Source: Acidaminobacter sp.
GTDB taxonomy: Bacteria; Bacillota_A; Clostridia; Peptostreptococcales; Acidaminobacteraceae
Assembly (NCBI GenBank): GCA_009881125.1
Contig: WXFH01000052.1
Span: forward strand, 103,634-167,633
Direction of reading: 5' to 3'
Length of the DNA stretch: 64,000 nt
Below, piece by piece: positions 25,646 to 33,176 of the stretch (positions are counted from its first letter, which is position 1; every line of letters starts with the position of its first letter). The position numbers were made by a program, and so were the translations under genes. The notes under the pieces were generated by a model that saw nothing but the letters and a program-made list of their open reading frames with translations, was not told the DNA's origin and ran no database searches.

Positions 25646-25718
25646 GAAACCGGGTGTCTGACACCGAGTTTCATCCACTTGTCGGCCACGCGGAAACCGG
25701 GTGTCTGCGGCTTCCGCC
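25646..25718. repeat. Short repeat pair with palindromes (REP-like)
   Basis: GAAACCGGGTGTCTG occurs twice (25646-25660 and 25693-25707). The first copy forms an imperfect palindrome with ACACCGAGTTTC, the second forms a hairpin with CGGCTTCCGC. The element lies between the amylase start and the Ntn-hydrolase-like gene end. It resembles extragenic palindromes found scattered in genomes, but only this pair is in the window. Confidence 0.5.
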
Positions 25719-25740
25719 TATCAACCCTCAGTTTCACACC

Positions 25741-26454
25741 TCACACACTCAGCACCTTTCGCTGCAGCCAGTAAGCCTCCCCTGGTTTAAGAATCAATAG
25801 ATCAATAGGTCCACCCACGGTTTTCAGACGGTTCTGAAACTTCATGGTGTCCACCGTGGTGCGGATGGCAAACTCGGCAAAATCCACGGCATCCTGGAGG
25901 GTGAAATAGTTCCAGGAAATGTCGTGGGCTTTGAAGTCGACGGTGCTGCCATCGGGTTTTTTAATCTGAGCTGGGCTCAGGAGTCTGGCCAGAACATCCA
26001 CTTCACCGGACCAGGACGCGCCCTGATTCTCCGTGCCCTCCCGCTTGGCGCGCTTCGACTTGATATTGACATTCCACAGCCTTTTTTCATAGGCTGAGCC
26101 AACCTTCTTATACCCCGCTATGAAAAAATTGGAATTCGGCACATTGTCAAAGCGGTTGAAATAGGTAATCAAGGCTTCAGGTACCTCATCTATATCTGTC
26201 TCAGGCCCCATGCTTTCGCGAATAAACGCCTCGATATACCCTGTCAGCGGTTTGTTGTCTATGGAGACTTCCCCACAGACGGACAGACCAATCTGATTGG
26301 GACACAGGAAGGTCTTGTACGTCGTATCTGTCGTGTGAATCCCCAGCGTCTGGACCTTCTTCTCTTTGGTTTCCTCCATGCGATTATAGGTGGAACGGCT
26401 GTCGCTGGCCAGCACAATCCCCTCTCCAACGAAAACGCAAACAATTAATGACAT
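25741..26454 (-). CDS. Ntn-hydrolase-like protein (proteasome-beta-like fold)
   Basis: A 237-residue protein starting MSLIVCVFVGEGIVLASDSRSTYN, which matches the N-terminal pattern of proteasome-type Ntn hydrolases (x-hydrophobic-V...GhVLASDSR). If the initiator Met is removed, Ser becomes the N-terminal residue and possible nucleophile. A later 'KTFLCPNQIGLSVCGEVSIDN' fits the strand-turn of the fold. The ATG at 26454 has GAGGAGGG at 6-nt spacing. The neighbour upstream is a flavin-binding protein gene; there is no partner suggesting a proteasome-like complex. Substrate and activity are unknown. Confidence 0.6.
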   Translation of the reverse strand: MSLIVCVFVGEGIVLASDSRSTYNRMEETKEKKVQTLGIHTTDTTYKTFLCPNQIGLSVCGEVSIDNKPLTGYIEAFIRESMGPETDIDEVPEALITYFNRFDNVPNSNFFIAGYKKVGSAYEKRLWNVNIKSKRAKREGTENQGASWSGEVDVLARLLSPAQIKKPDGSTVDFKAHDISWNYFTLQDAVDFAEFAIRTTVDTMKFQNRLKTVGGPIDLLILKPGEAYWLQRKVLSV

Positions 26455-26497
26455 AGGTTCCCTCCTCAAATGGGCACGTAAAATCCGGTCACAGACC

Positions 26498-27058
26498 TTA
26501 CTCCATTCTGCCCCACTTCATTTCGACACCGTCAGCATCGTATTTTTTCCGTTTTGCGGTGAGTGATTCAATATCGACCCGGATCACGACGGTCCTCGCC
26601 ATCCCGCTTTCCGCCGCAGCCTCAAAATAGGGCATATTGAGGGGTGTGAGCTTCTCCGAAATCGCCCTGAGTCCCTTCAGTTTTTCTTCGTGGGACGTCA
26701 CAAAGACTGCAGTTCCAGTGAGAATGGCGGATTCAAATTCCGTTGTGAACTTGTTCGCTACCACAGCTGAAACCTGATTTGCGGCCTTCAGCGCTTCAAA
26801 TTCCTCCGGCTGAATAGGCTCCGGAATGTGGGTGTCCCCCACAAAGACCATGGTGACTGCGCCATTGAATTTCAGGTTGTCAATCTTTCTGCCCTCAGGC
26901 GCGCTGTGCAGATAAATGCTGTCACCCACCCTTGCCGGTGAGACTGGCACCGAATAAGGGATCCCGTCTTCGCCGATGGTCGTTAGAACCCCAAATCGCG
27001 CCTTATCTATCACATAAAGTCCAAAGCTTCGGTCCATTTCGCGGTCCTTGCGCCTCAT
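26498..27058 (-). CDS. Pyridoxamine 5'-phosphate oxidase-like flavin-binding protein (NimA type)
   Basis: A 186-residue protein with 'AVRFGVLTT'-type start (KARFGVLTTIGEDGIPYSVPVS), 'IYLHSAPEGRKIDNLKFNG' (flavin phosphate binding) and a C-terminal Arg/Val strand. This is the split-barrel fold of small FMN-binding proteins that includes NimA nitroimidazole reductases. Here the usual NimA histidine position is not clear. Start at 27058, with AGGAGGG at 6-nt spacing; a longer frame from 27154 lacks a site. Likely reduces or binds small redox compounds in an anaerobe. Confidence 0.78.
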   Translation of the reverse strand: MRRKDREMDRSFGLYVIDKARFGVLTTIGEDGIPYSVPVSPARVGDSIYLHSAPEGRKIDNLKFNGAVTMVFVGDTHIPEPIQPEEFEALKAANQVSAVVANKFTTEFESAILTGTAVFVTSHEEKLKGLRAISEKLTPLNMPYFEAAAESGMARTVVIRVDIESLTAKRKKYDADGVEMKWGRME

Positions 27059-27273
27059 AATTTCCCTCCTGATATGCTTAAGCTTTGTGGTGTGTAGACG
27101 GGTGACCATCGGCAAAAAACCTTTAAAAGTGCTGACTTCACAAAGGATCGCCACATTGATATGGCATCTATACCCATGTCTTCGAATTTCTATTCGATAA
27201 TCGCGGGAAGTGGGCGTCCAGTGATCTTCAAATAAGGGTATAAATAGTTTATATAGGTGAAGGGGGGAGCAAG

Positions 27274-28134
27274 ATGCTGCAGCTGGAGAATTTGAGTTTA
27301 AAAGATGGCAGTTCCATGCCGAGGCTCGGCCTTGGAACCTGGTTTTTGGGCGAACAGTTCCGTTATCAGTCCAGAGAACTGCAGGCGGTCAAGCGCGGCC
27401 TGGAACAAGGCATCCGCATGATTGACACCGCCGAGATGTATGGTGACGGCGGTGCGGAAACCATCGTGGGCAAGGCGATTCAGGACGCGGATCGCGCACA
27501 GCTTTACTTAGTGTCGAAAGTCTACCCCCACAACGCGAGTGAAGGAAAAATTGCCAAAAGCTGCACTGAAACGCTGGAGCGGCTCGGGACCAAATATCTG
27601 GACCTCTATCTCCTTCACTGGCGGGGCGGCGTACCGCTGCAGGAAACCGTGGAGGGCATGGAGGCACTGATAGCCAGGGGGAAGATCAAACGATGGGGTG
27701 TCTCAAACTTCGACCTGGCGGATATGGAAGCGCTGTTTTCCGTCAAGGGCGGCGATAAATGCGCGGTGAATCAGGTCATGTACCATTTGGGCTCCCGCGG
27801 GATTGAGCACAGTCTGCTGCCTTGGATGAAAGCCCACGGCGTGGCGCTGATGGCCTATTCCCCTCTGGCACAGGGTGGTACTCTGAAAAAAGAGCTGGTC
27901 TCAAATCCGGTCATTCTGTCAGTTTGCGCCAGAAACCGCATCAACTTTCATCAGCTGATGCTCCTCTTTGCCCTTCGGGATCCGCAAACGGCGGCCATTC
28001 CGCGCACCTCAAACCCGGCCCATGTGGACGACCTGATTAAAGGCCTCTATGTTACACTCAGCAATGAAGACTGGGCCCGTCTGGACGAGGCTTTTCCGCC
28101 GCCGGACAAAAAAGTGCCGCTGGATGTAATCTGA
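27274..28134 (+). CDS. Aldo/keto reductase
   Basis: A 286-residue TIM-barrel NAD(P)H oxidoreductase with the full catalytic tetrad Asp51, Tyr56, Lys82 and His115 ('IDTAEMYG', 'VSKVYP', 'LLHWRG'), and 'VNQVMYHLGSRGIEHSLLPW' plus 'AIPRTSNPAHVDDL' near the C-terminus for cofactor binding. It reduces aldehydes or ketones; the substrate is not evident. GGGGGG lies 6 nt before the ATG. It is followed after 34 nt by the osmC-family gene, forming a two-gene unit with the terminator at 28600. Confidence 0.92.
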   Translation: MLQLENLSLKDGSSMPRLGLGTWFLGEQFRYQSRELQAVKRGLEQGIRMIDTAEMYGDGGAETIVGKAIQDADRAQLYLVSKVYPHNASEGKIAKSCTETLERLGTKYLDLYLLHWRGGVPLQETVEGMEALIARGKIKRWGVSNFDLADMEALFSVKGGDKCAVNQVMYHLGSRGIEHSLLPWMKAHGVALMAYSPLAQGGTLKKELVSNPVILSVCARNRINFHQLMLLFALRDPQTAAIPRTSNPAHVDDLIKGLYVTLSNEDWARLDEAFPPPDKKVPLDVI

Positions 28135-28168
28135 ATTAATTTTCATACACAACTTTGGGAGGAGTTTT

Positions 28169-28597
28169 ATGAAACTGGAATATACCACCAAGCATCTGGA
28201 CGGCATGGCCTTTGAAATGACTTTGGATGGCCATCATAAACTGATCATGGACTCAGATGATGACTTTGGCGGCAAAGATCGCGGCCCGCGGCCAAAACAG
28301 CTCCTGATCTCCGCACTCACCGGCTGTTCCGGTATGGATGTCGTGTCAATCCTGAACAAAATGAAAGTCGAATTTACCAGCTTTGAAATGAAAGTTGAAA
28401 CGGAAATGACCGAAGAGCATCCTAAGACCTATTCGAAAATCCATATGATTTACGAGTTTACCGGCAAAGATCTGCAGGCTTCCTTCAAAAAGATTGAGAA
28501 GGCCGTGGACCTGTCACAAAATCGCTACTGCGGCGTCGCCGACATGCTGGGTAAAGCCGCTGTGCTTACCAGCGAAATTCGTTTGATTGAAGGCTAG
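28169..28597 (+). CDS. OsmC/Ohr-family protein
   Basis: A 142-residue protein with the two family cysteines, Cys53 in 'LTGCSGMDVVS' and Cys121 in 'NRYCGVADML'. Such proteins reduce organic hydroperoxides or persulfides with a redox-active cysteine pair. The sequence fits the OsmC-like (YhfA) branch better than Ohr. GGGAGGAG precedes the ATG. Co-transcription with the aldo/keto reductase suggests a shared role in handling reactive carbonyl or peroxide compounds, which is an inference. Confidence 0.88.
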   Translation: MKLEYTTKHLDGMAFEMTLDGHHKLIMDSDDDFGGKDRGPRPKQLLISALTGCSGMDVVSILNKMKVEFTSFEMKVETEMTEEHPKTYSKIHMIYEFTGKDLQASFKKIEKAVDLSQNRYCGVADMLGKAAVLTSEIRLIEG

Positions 28598-28599
28598 AA

Positions 28600-28653
28600 G
28601 AACGTGCCAGGCATCATCTGGAAGTGGGAGCCTGGTACGTTCTTTCTTTTTTT
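28600..28653 (+). terminator. Terminator after the osmC-family gene
   Basis: GAACGTGCCAGGC (28600-28612) pairs with GCCTGGTACGTTC (28630-28642, one G-U pair), followed by TTTCTTTTTTT. The next ~200 nt to the facing terminator contain no recognisable gene. Confidence 0.85.
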
Positions 28654-28850
28654 GCCCTTGATCCCTTGTCCCCCCTCATTTCACGTCACTGCGGATGCCA
28701 GGAAGCAAGGTGTTGACCCCGATAGACGTTTAAAACTTCGTTTACCCTAACGAGAATTTGCAAGTTGTCGCAACAACCGGCCATGCATAGAAATGAGTCC
28801 CAGTAACCCTCTTCCTGCCCCTGACGCCGCGCCACATTTTGTCCTCAAAC

Positions 28851-28896
28851 AAAAAAACAGCACCGCGGAAGTCCATACTGCAACTTCCGCCGCGCT
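28851..28896 (-). terminator. Terminator after the isochorismatase-family gene
   Basis: Stem ACTTCCGC / GCGGAAGT (extended with mismatches to 14 bp, 28859-28896) is followed on the minus strand by seven T residues (28851-28857). Confidence 0.85.
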
Positions 28897-28924
28897 ATTC
28901 TATACCTTAATCTTTTAATAAAAT

Positions 28925-29476
28925 CTATTTTATCAGCTTCGACAATTTCTTGAACTCTGGCGTCCCTGACAGCTTCAACAAATCGAACATCAGCGTTTCA
29001 GTATTGCTGACGACCGCCCCCATCTCTGACATGAGCGCGAGCCCGTTGCGATAATTTTCCTTCGTACGTGAGCAGACCCCGTCCTTGGCAACAAAGACAT
29101 AATAGCCCTTGGAGAGAAGATCCCGAACAGTCTGATAAACGCAGATATGCGTCTCCATACCAGTAATGATGACGCTTTTGCGGTAAGTGGATCTCAAGTA
29201 TTCCTCCACCTCAGGGGTCAGGCCGCAAAAAGACATTTTTTCGAAGACCTTGGTTTTGTCTTCGTCAAGATGAACCTTCTCAACAGTTTTGCCAAGCCCT
29301 TTTGGATACTGTTCAGTGACAATTATAGGCATATCAAAAGCTTCTGCGGTCTCGATAAGGATATTGGTGCTTTTCACCACATCATGGCCGTATTTCATGG
29401 TCGGGACGAGCTTCTCCTGAATATCAATGACCATCAGTACTGCATCCTCATGCTTTAAGTTATATTTTGTCAACAT
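28925..29476 (-). CDS. Isochorismatase-family cysteine hydrolase
   Basis: A 183-residue hydrolase with the catalytic triad Asp18 ('MVIDIQEKL'), Lys80 ('VFEKMSFCG') and Cys112 ('METHICVYQT'). Compared with nicotinamidases the metal-binding His/Asp cluster is not obvious, so it belongs with ycaC/isochorismatase-like hydrolases of unknown substrate. I use the ATG at 29476 (MLTKYNLKHEDAVLMVIDIQ), which has GAGGTGG upstream; a longer frame to 29581 crosses the upstream terminator and is rejected. Monocistronic, bounded by terminators. Confidence 0.87.
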   Translation of the reverse strand: MLTKYNLKHEDAVLMVIDIQEKLVPTMKYGHDVVKSTNILIETAEAFDMPIIVTEQYPKGLGKTVEKVHLDEDKTKVFEKMSFCGLTPEVEEYLRSTYRKSVIITGMETHICVYQTVRDLLSKGYYVFVAKDGVCSRTKENYRNGLALMSEMGAVVSNTETLMFDLLKLSGTPEFKKLSKLIK

Positions 29477-29550
29477 GACTTTCAACCACCTCACACAAAT
29501 TGTTGTACCCACTTTACTAAAAACAGAAGAAAAAATCAAGGCCGTCCAAA

Positions 29551-29589
29551 AACAAGGCAGAAGGTGCCCAATAGGCGACACCTTCTGCC
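29551..29589 (-). terminator. Terminator after the small multidrug-export-family gene
   Basis: GGCAGAAGGTG (29556-29566) and CACCTTCTGCC (29579-29589) form a perfect 11-bp stem; the minus strand continues TTGTTTTT. Confidence 0.88.
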
Positions 29590-29603
29590 GGAAATATCGA
29601 TGC

Positions 29604-30101
29604 TTATGCGCCTATTACTGATACAACCCCGTGGCTTAGCGCAAAGATCAGCACTGCAGCTATGAGATTACCAACCAGAATGGCAGGAAACGCCCATTTA
29701 AAGCGCATATCCAGAAGCGCCGCCGCGAGGCTGCCGCTCCAGACCCCAGTCCCAGGCAGTGGAATCGCCACAAAAACCAAAAGTCCCCATGCCCCGTACT
29801 TCTGAATCTGTCCGCTGTTGTTCAGCGATCTATGAGTCAGTTTATGAATTACTTTTTCAAAAGTCTTCGTCTTCTTCAAAGCATTGAAAACAGGACGAAT
29901 TGTGAAAAGGATAAACGGTACAGGAATAATGCTCCCAATAAAACTGAGCAATGTCGCGTGAAGCGGTGACAACCCAAGTGAAATCCCCACCGGTATGGCA
30001 CCCCTCAATTCAATGACAGGCATTGCCGCCGTCAACAGAACCGTCATCTCAATAGATATAACATTAATGAGCTCTTGAATCAATCCACTCAACTCCAGCA
30101 T
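29604..30101 (-). CDS. Small multidrug-export-family membrane protein (COG2426)
   Basis: A 165-residue membrane protein with four or five hydrophobic segments and the family stretches 'MPVIELRGAIPVGISLGLSP' and 'AIPLPGTGVWSGSLAAALL'. The family is annotated as putative small multidrug export proteins, but direct evidence for export is weak. The ATG at 30101 lacks a clear ribosome binding site because a terminator-like hairpin and its U tract directly precede it; initiation at a later Met (around residue 19) cannot be excluded. Confidence 0.8.
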   Translation of the reverse strand: MLELSGLIQELINVISIEMTVLLTAAMPVIELRGAIPVGISLGLSPLHATLLSFIGSIIPVPFILFTIRPVFNALKKTKTFEKVIHKLTHRSLNNSGQIQKYGAWGLLVFVAIPLPGTGVWSGSLAAALLDMRFKWAFPAILVGNLIAAVLIFALSHGVVSVIGA

Positions 30102-30141
30102 AAAAATAAAAGGCCTTTGTCAGGCCTTTATTAGTATACCA
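30102..30141 (-). promoter_or_regulatory. Extended -10 promoter and leader hairpin of the COG2426 gene
   Basis: On the minus strand TGGTATACT (30141-30133) is an extended -10 with no good -35. Just downstream AAAGGCCT and AGGCCTTT (30109-30129) form an 8-bp stem followed by TTTATTTTT up to the start codon. The expected start site falls at the edge of the stem, so only part of the hairpin may be transcribed. Confidence 0.35.
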
Positions 30142-30210
30142 GAAATTTGGAGGATCTTCTTATAATATTTTCAAATTGTTACAAATCTATGGTAGTATTA
30201 ACTTCTAATC

Positions 30211-30234
30211 CACATCAACACATCAGCACATCAG
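30211..30234. repeat. Tandem octamer repeat CACATCAR x3
   Basis: Three consecutive copies of CACATCAA/CACATCAG, followed by a degenerate CACTCAAG, lie about 35 nt before the lipoprotein gene at 30270. Confidence 0.7.
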
Positions 30235-30269
30235 CACTCAAGTACTTTTAATACAGGGGGTCCTTCATC

Positions 30270-30875
30270 ATGAAAAGAAAATTTGCACTGTTAATATTGG
30301 TCGCGGCCGTCATTGCTTCTGCCGCTGGCTGCGCCGGCATCAGGGACGCCATGGCGAAAATCAAAGGCGATCTGATTGGCCAACGCTTCGTCATTTCGGT
30401 CTACGACGATTACGCTGACAAAACACTCGAAATCACAGGCAGCAAAATAACCGTAGGCCTGCTCGAAAACTCCGCCAATTTCAGCGTGGAGAATACGGGA
30501 TTTGAATCCGAGGTCATCGAAATCACCGTCAATGGCGACCAGATGTTTCAGGTCGGCAACACCGTCATCTTCGCGGAAGAGGGCCTTGACATGGTCAAGG
30601 ACTACGCTGTACCTGCCGAAGTCGGCGGCGGCCAGGGCGGCGGGTTTGTACCCTTTGACCGCTTCGTCAACGACATCAAAAACCAGATTGGCAAGGACAA
30701 GACCATCATCATTTCCAGCCAAATGGGCATTCCCATTGGTGTCTATCAAGGCAAAGAGGTCTTCGTGACCGTCCCTGACGATCTGCCAAAGATGACCCGT
30801 CTCAACATAGACGGCAAGAGCCTGTATATCCACAGGGCGAACTACATCATCATGGATTCAAATTTGCTGAATTAG
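30270..30875 (+). CDS. Lipoprotein of unknown function (DUF5052-like)
   Basis: A 201-residue precursor with signal peptide and lipobox 'ASAAGC' (cysteine at residue 21). The mature part starts 'AGIRDAMAKIKGDLIGQRFVISVYDDYADKTLEI', a pattern I associate with DUF5052 proteins, and is mainly beta-strand with a glycine-rich loop (GGGQGGG, around 120). AGGGGG lies upstream of the ATG. It is monocistronic with a strong terminator. Surface-exposed, function unknown. Confidence 0.75.
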   Translation: MKRKFALLILVAAVIASAAGCAGIRDAMAKIKGDLIGQRFVISVYDDYADKTLEITGSKITVGLLENSANFSVENTGFESEVIEITVNGDQMFQVGNTVIFAEEGLDMVKDYAVPAEVGGGQGGGFVPFDRFVNDIKNQIGKDKTIIISSQMGIPIGVYQGKEVFVTVPDDLPKMTRLNIDGKSLYIHRANYIIMDSNLLN

Positions 30876-30882
30876 AGCCAAA

Positions 30883-30915
30883 AACGACCGCGCGAGTCTT
30901 ATTCGCGCGGTCGTT
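30883..30915 (+). terminator. Strong terminator after the DUF5052-like gene
   Basis: AACGACCGCGCGA (30883-30895) and TCGCGCGGTCGTT (30903-30915) form a perfect 13-bp stem followed by CCTATTTT. Confidence 0.85.
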
Positions 30916-30961
30916 CCTATTTTGGGGTCCAGCATAAGTCTCTTCCAGTGTAGTTATGTAC

Positions 30962-31291
30962 CTACCACTTGCCCTTGCTGGCGTGTTTTGCCAGTTCAGC
31001 TTTGCTGCGCTCCTTGATGACCCAGGCGTCGTCGTGAGCCTTTTTGAAATCTGAGACGCAAGTTGGGTCGAGGTTGAGGGCAATGCCTTCCTTAGCAAGA
31101 TCCTTGATCTTCATAGCAAGACCAATGATGGCCATGTGGATGTCGTTCGTGCGGTCGGAATCGAAGATCTTCTTGGCGTCCTCATCAGAAAGCTTGACGG
31201 CCTGTTCCTTTGGCGCGCCGCATTTTGGGCACACTTCATAAGGCTCATCGCCTTCATGAAGGTACCCACAGGCTGTGCATTTCCATAACAT
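30962..31291 (-). CDS. Rubredoxin-like iron-binding protein with helical tail
   Basis: A 109-residue protein. The N-terminal 30 residues are a rubredoxin-type knuckle pair: Cys5, Cys8, Cys21 and Cys24 (KCTACGYLHEGDEP...VCPKCGAP), as at the end of rubrerythrins. The remaining ~75 residues are helical with conserved charged positions and carry no second metal motif ('DIHMAIIGLAMKIKDLAKEG'). AAAGGGG precedes the ATG. It probably serves as an electron carrier or sensor in oxygen or peroxide stress of an anaerobe; this is inferred from the domain only. Confidence 0.82.
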   Translation of the reverse strand: MLWKCTACGYLHEGDEPYEVCPKCGAPKEQAVKLSDEDAKKIFDSDRTNDIHMAIIGLAMKIKDLAKEGIALNLDPTCVSDFKKAHDDAWVIKERSKAELAKHASKGKW

Positions 31292-31395
31292 GATGATGAT
31301 CCCCTTTCTTAGGCTGACCCGCGTCTTTCAGAACCGGGTTTTTGCCGATGGTTTTTGATAGCATTATTCTTTTACCCGATTTCGCCAGCTTCAAC

Positions 31396-32877
31396 CTACT
31401 CGTCCGAAATGTCCCCGATATTAGCGGCGGCTTTGATTTGGCTGATGCTGACCATAGGCAGACTCGCCTCTGGTATTTCGCTCTGTTCGGCCATTTTAAT
31501 GGCGATGTGTCGAAGCAGCCCGCCGTTGTTGGGGCGGATGAAGGTTTGAAGGGCGTCGAGGTTGGAGTTCAGACAAAAGATGACGAGGCGGTCTCCCACA
31601 TTCAGAACGGTGCTCCCATTCGGGACGACAGCCTGATGGTTGTGGATCATGGCGCCAATCACGAGGCCCTTTGGCAGGTTGAGATCCTTTATTTTTTCGC
31701 CGACGCAGGCTAAGTCCTCGTGAATGATGATTTCGACGACTTCGGCCTGGCCCTCGAGGAGCATTGTGGCGGCGACGATCTGGCCGCCCCTGGCATATTT
31801 GAGAATCTCCGCAATAGAGGTATCCGTAGGATTTAGGGCAAAATCAATGTTGAGTTTGCCAAGGAGATTGAGGTAACCAAATTTAGTAACCTTGGAAATA
31901 ACGATGGGAACACCCTCCTGCTTGGCCATCAGGGCCATCAGCAGATTATGCTCATCATAGCCGGTGACGCCAATAAAGGCATCCATTTGTGGCAGATCTT
32001 CGTCGTCCAGGAGCTGGATATCCGTGCCATCCCCGTGGATAACGATTGAATCCGACAGCGTAGTGCTTAGGTACATGCAGCGATCCCTGTCCTGCTCAAT
32101 GATCTTGACTTGAACGCCGAGTCGAAGCAGCTGCCGGGCCAGAAAAAACCCAATTTTCCCGCCGCCTAAGATCATAACTTTCTTGATTTGGCGGGTGTCC
32201 ACGCTGATCCTGTAACGCTTAAGAACCTCTGTGACGCGCGGGCTCTTGCCAATAATGTACAGGAGGTCCTCCGACTCAATCACCGTACTGCCATCCGGAA
32301 TTAAAACCTGGCCATTGCGTTTAATGGCCGGAATCAACAGCCCTTGGATATTTTCCGCCCTGCGCAGTTCCTTGACTTGTTTTCCAATAAGGCCAGGCAT
32401 CCGGTTCGCATAAATGTCCATCATGACGAGCTTGCTGCGTTCAAAATCCCCGGACTGAAAGCGATAACCCTTCATAAGAAAGCGCGTCATTTCCTGGGCA
32501 GTGGCCAGGTCAGGATTGACGACCTGATCAATCCCCATGTCATTCATCAAATATTCCTTTTGCCGGACATTCTCTGGCTTTCGGATTCTGGCGACTACTT
32601 TTTTGACGCCATGCTTTTTCGCCAGGTAACAGGCAATGGTATTGGTTTCATCACTGCTGGTGGCAGCGACAAACATGTCAAAAAGACCGGCGTCGAGCTC
32701 CCTGAACAGCCGGCTGTCGAGGCCATTCCCCGTGATCGCCATCACCTTCAGATGGGACCGGACGTGCTCAATGGCCTCCTTATTCGTATCAATGATAGTG
32801 ACCTCAATGCATTCCTTGTCCATAGTCTCGGCTAACCGATACCCGAATTTTCCCGCGCCTACGATCATGACCTTCAC
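31396..32877 (-). CDS. trkA: Trk potassium uptake regulatory subunit TrkA
   Basis: A 493-residue cytoplasmic regulator with two tandem RCK modules: NAD-binding 'MIVGAGKFGYRLAETM' at the N-terminus and 'MILGGGKIGFFLARQL' near residue 235, each followed by an RCK_C domain (about 140-225 and 365-450). It gates a TrkH/TrkG-type potassium channel. No channel gene is in the window. Translation starts at a GTG. A tandem 21-nt repeat lies 17-56 nt upstream, in the position of a promoter. Confidence 0.92.
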   Translation of the reverse strand: MKVMIVGAGKFGYRLAETMDKECIEVTIIDTNKEAIEHVRSHLKVMAITGNGLDSRLFRELDAGLFDMFVAATSSDETNTIACYLAKKHGVKKVVARIRKPENVRQKEYLMNDMGIDQVVNPDLATAQEMTRFLMKGYRFQSGDFERSKLVMMDIYANRMPGLIGKQVKELRRAENIQGLLIPAIKRNGQVLIPDGSTVIESEDLLYIIGKSPRVTEVLKRYRISVDTRQIKKVMILGGGKIGFFLARQLLRLGVQVKIIEQDRDRCMYLSTTLSDSIVIHGDGTDIQLLDDEDLPQMDAFIGVTGYDEHNLLMALMAKQEGVPIVISKVTKFGYLNLLGKLNIDFALNPTDTSIAEILKYARGGQIVAATMLLEGQAEVVEIIIHEDLACVGEKIKDLNLPKGLVIGAMIHNHQAVVPNGSTVLNVGDRLVIFCLNSNLDALQTFIRPNNGGLLRHIAIKMAEQSEIPEASLPMVSISQIKAAANIGDISDE

Positions 32878-32893
32878 TTGGTCTCACCGTCCC

Positions 32894-32933
32894 CTAATAG
32901 TACATTTATTACTTCTAATAGTACATTTATTAC
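32894..32933. repeat. Tandem direct repeat upstream of trkA
   Basis: CTAATAGTACATTTATTAC occurs at 32894-32912 and 32915-32933 (period 21 nt), followed by a partial CTAATAAT. A repeat period of two helical turns next to a start codon could be a regulator binding site. The rest of the interval up to 33176 shows no gene. Confidence 0.8.
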
Positions 32934-33176
32934 CCTAATAATTTCATCTCAATTTTGATAATCTAATGTGTAGGATATTGAACTCATTATAATCTTTGTA
33001 TGAAATTTTATCCATAGGTATATTTGGGTATCAAGGTTGTAAATATCGCGACAGTAGAACTGATCCATCGTTTGACTGGCGCAGCGTGCGCATATTGATC
33101 AGAGTTGGCGCAGATGACTATCGGCATAAGTATTTAAGGATGTCCGGAATACCCACAAAGGAGGCTCAATCAACCC

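Noticed and set aside
30291..30833. 180-codon frame on the minus strand opposite the DUF5052-like lipoprotein gene
   Set aside because: The plus-strand frame has signal peptide, lipobox, ribosome binding site and terminator; the antisense frame has none.
25646..32933. CRISPR array in the short repeats at 25.6 kb, 30.2 kb and 32.9 kb
   Set aside because: Only two or three copies, without spacers of regular length, and no cas genes.
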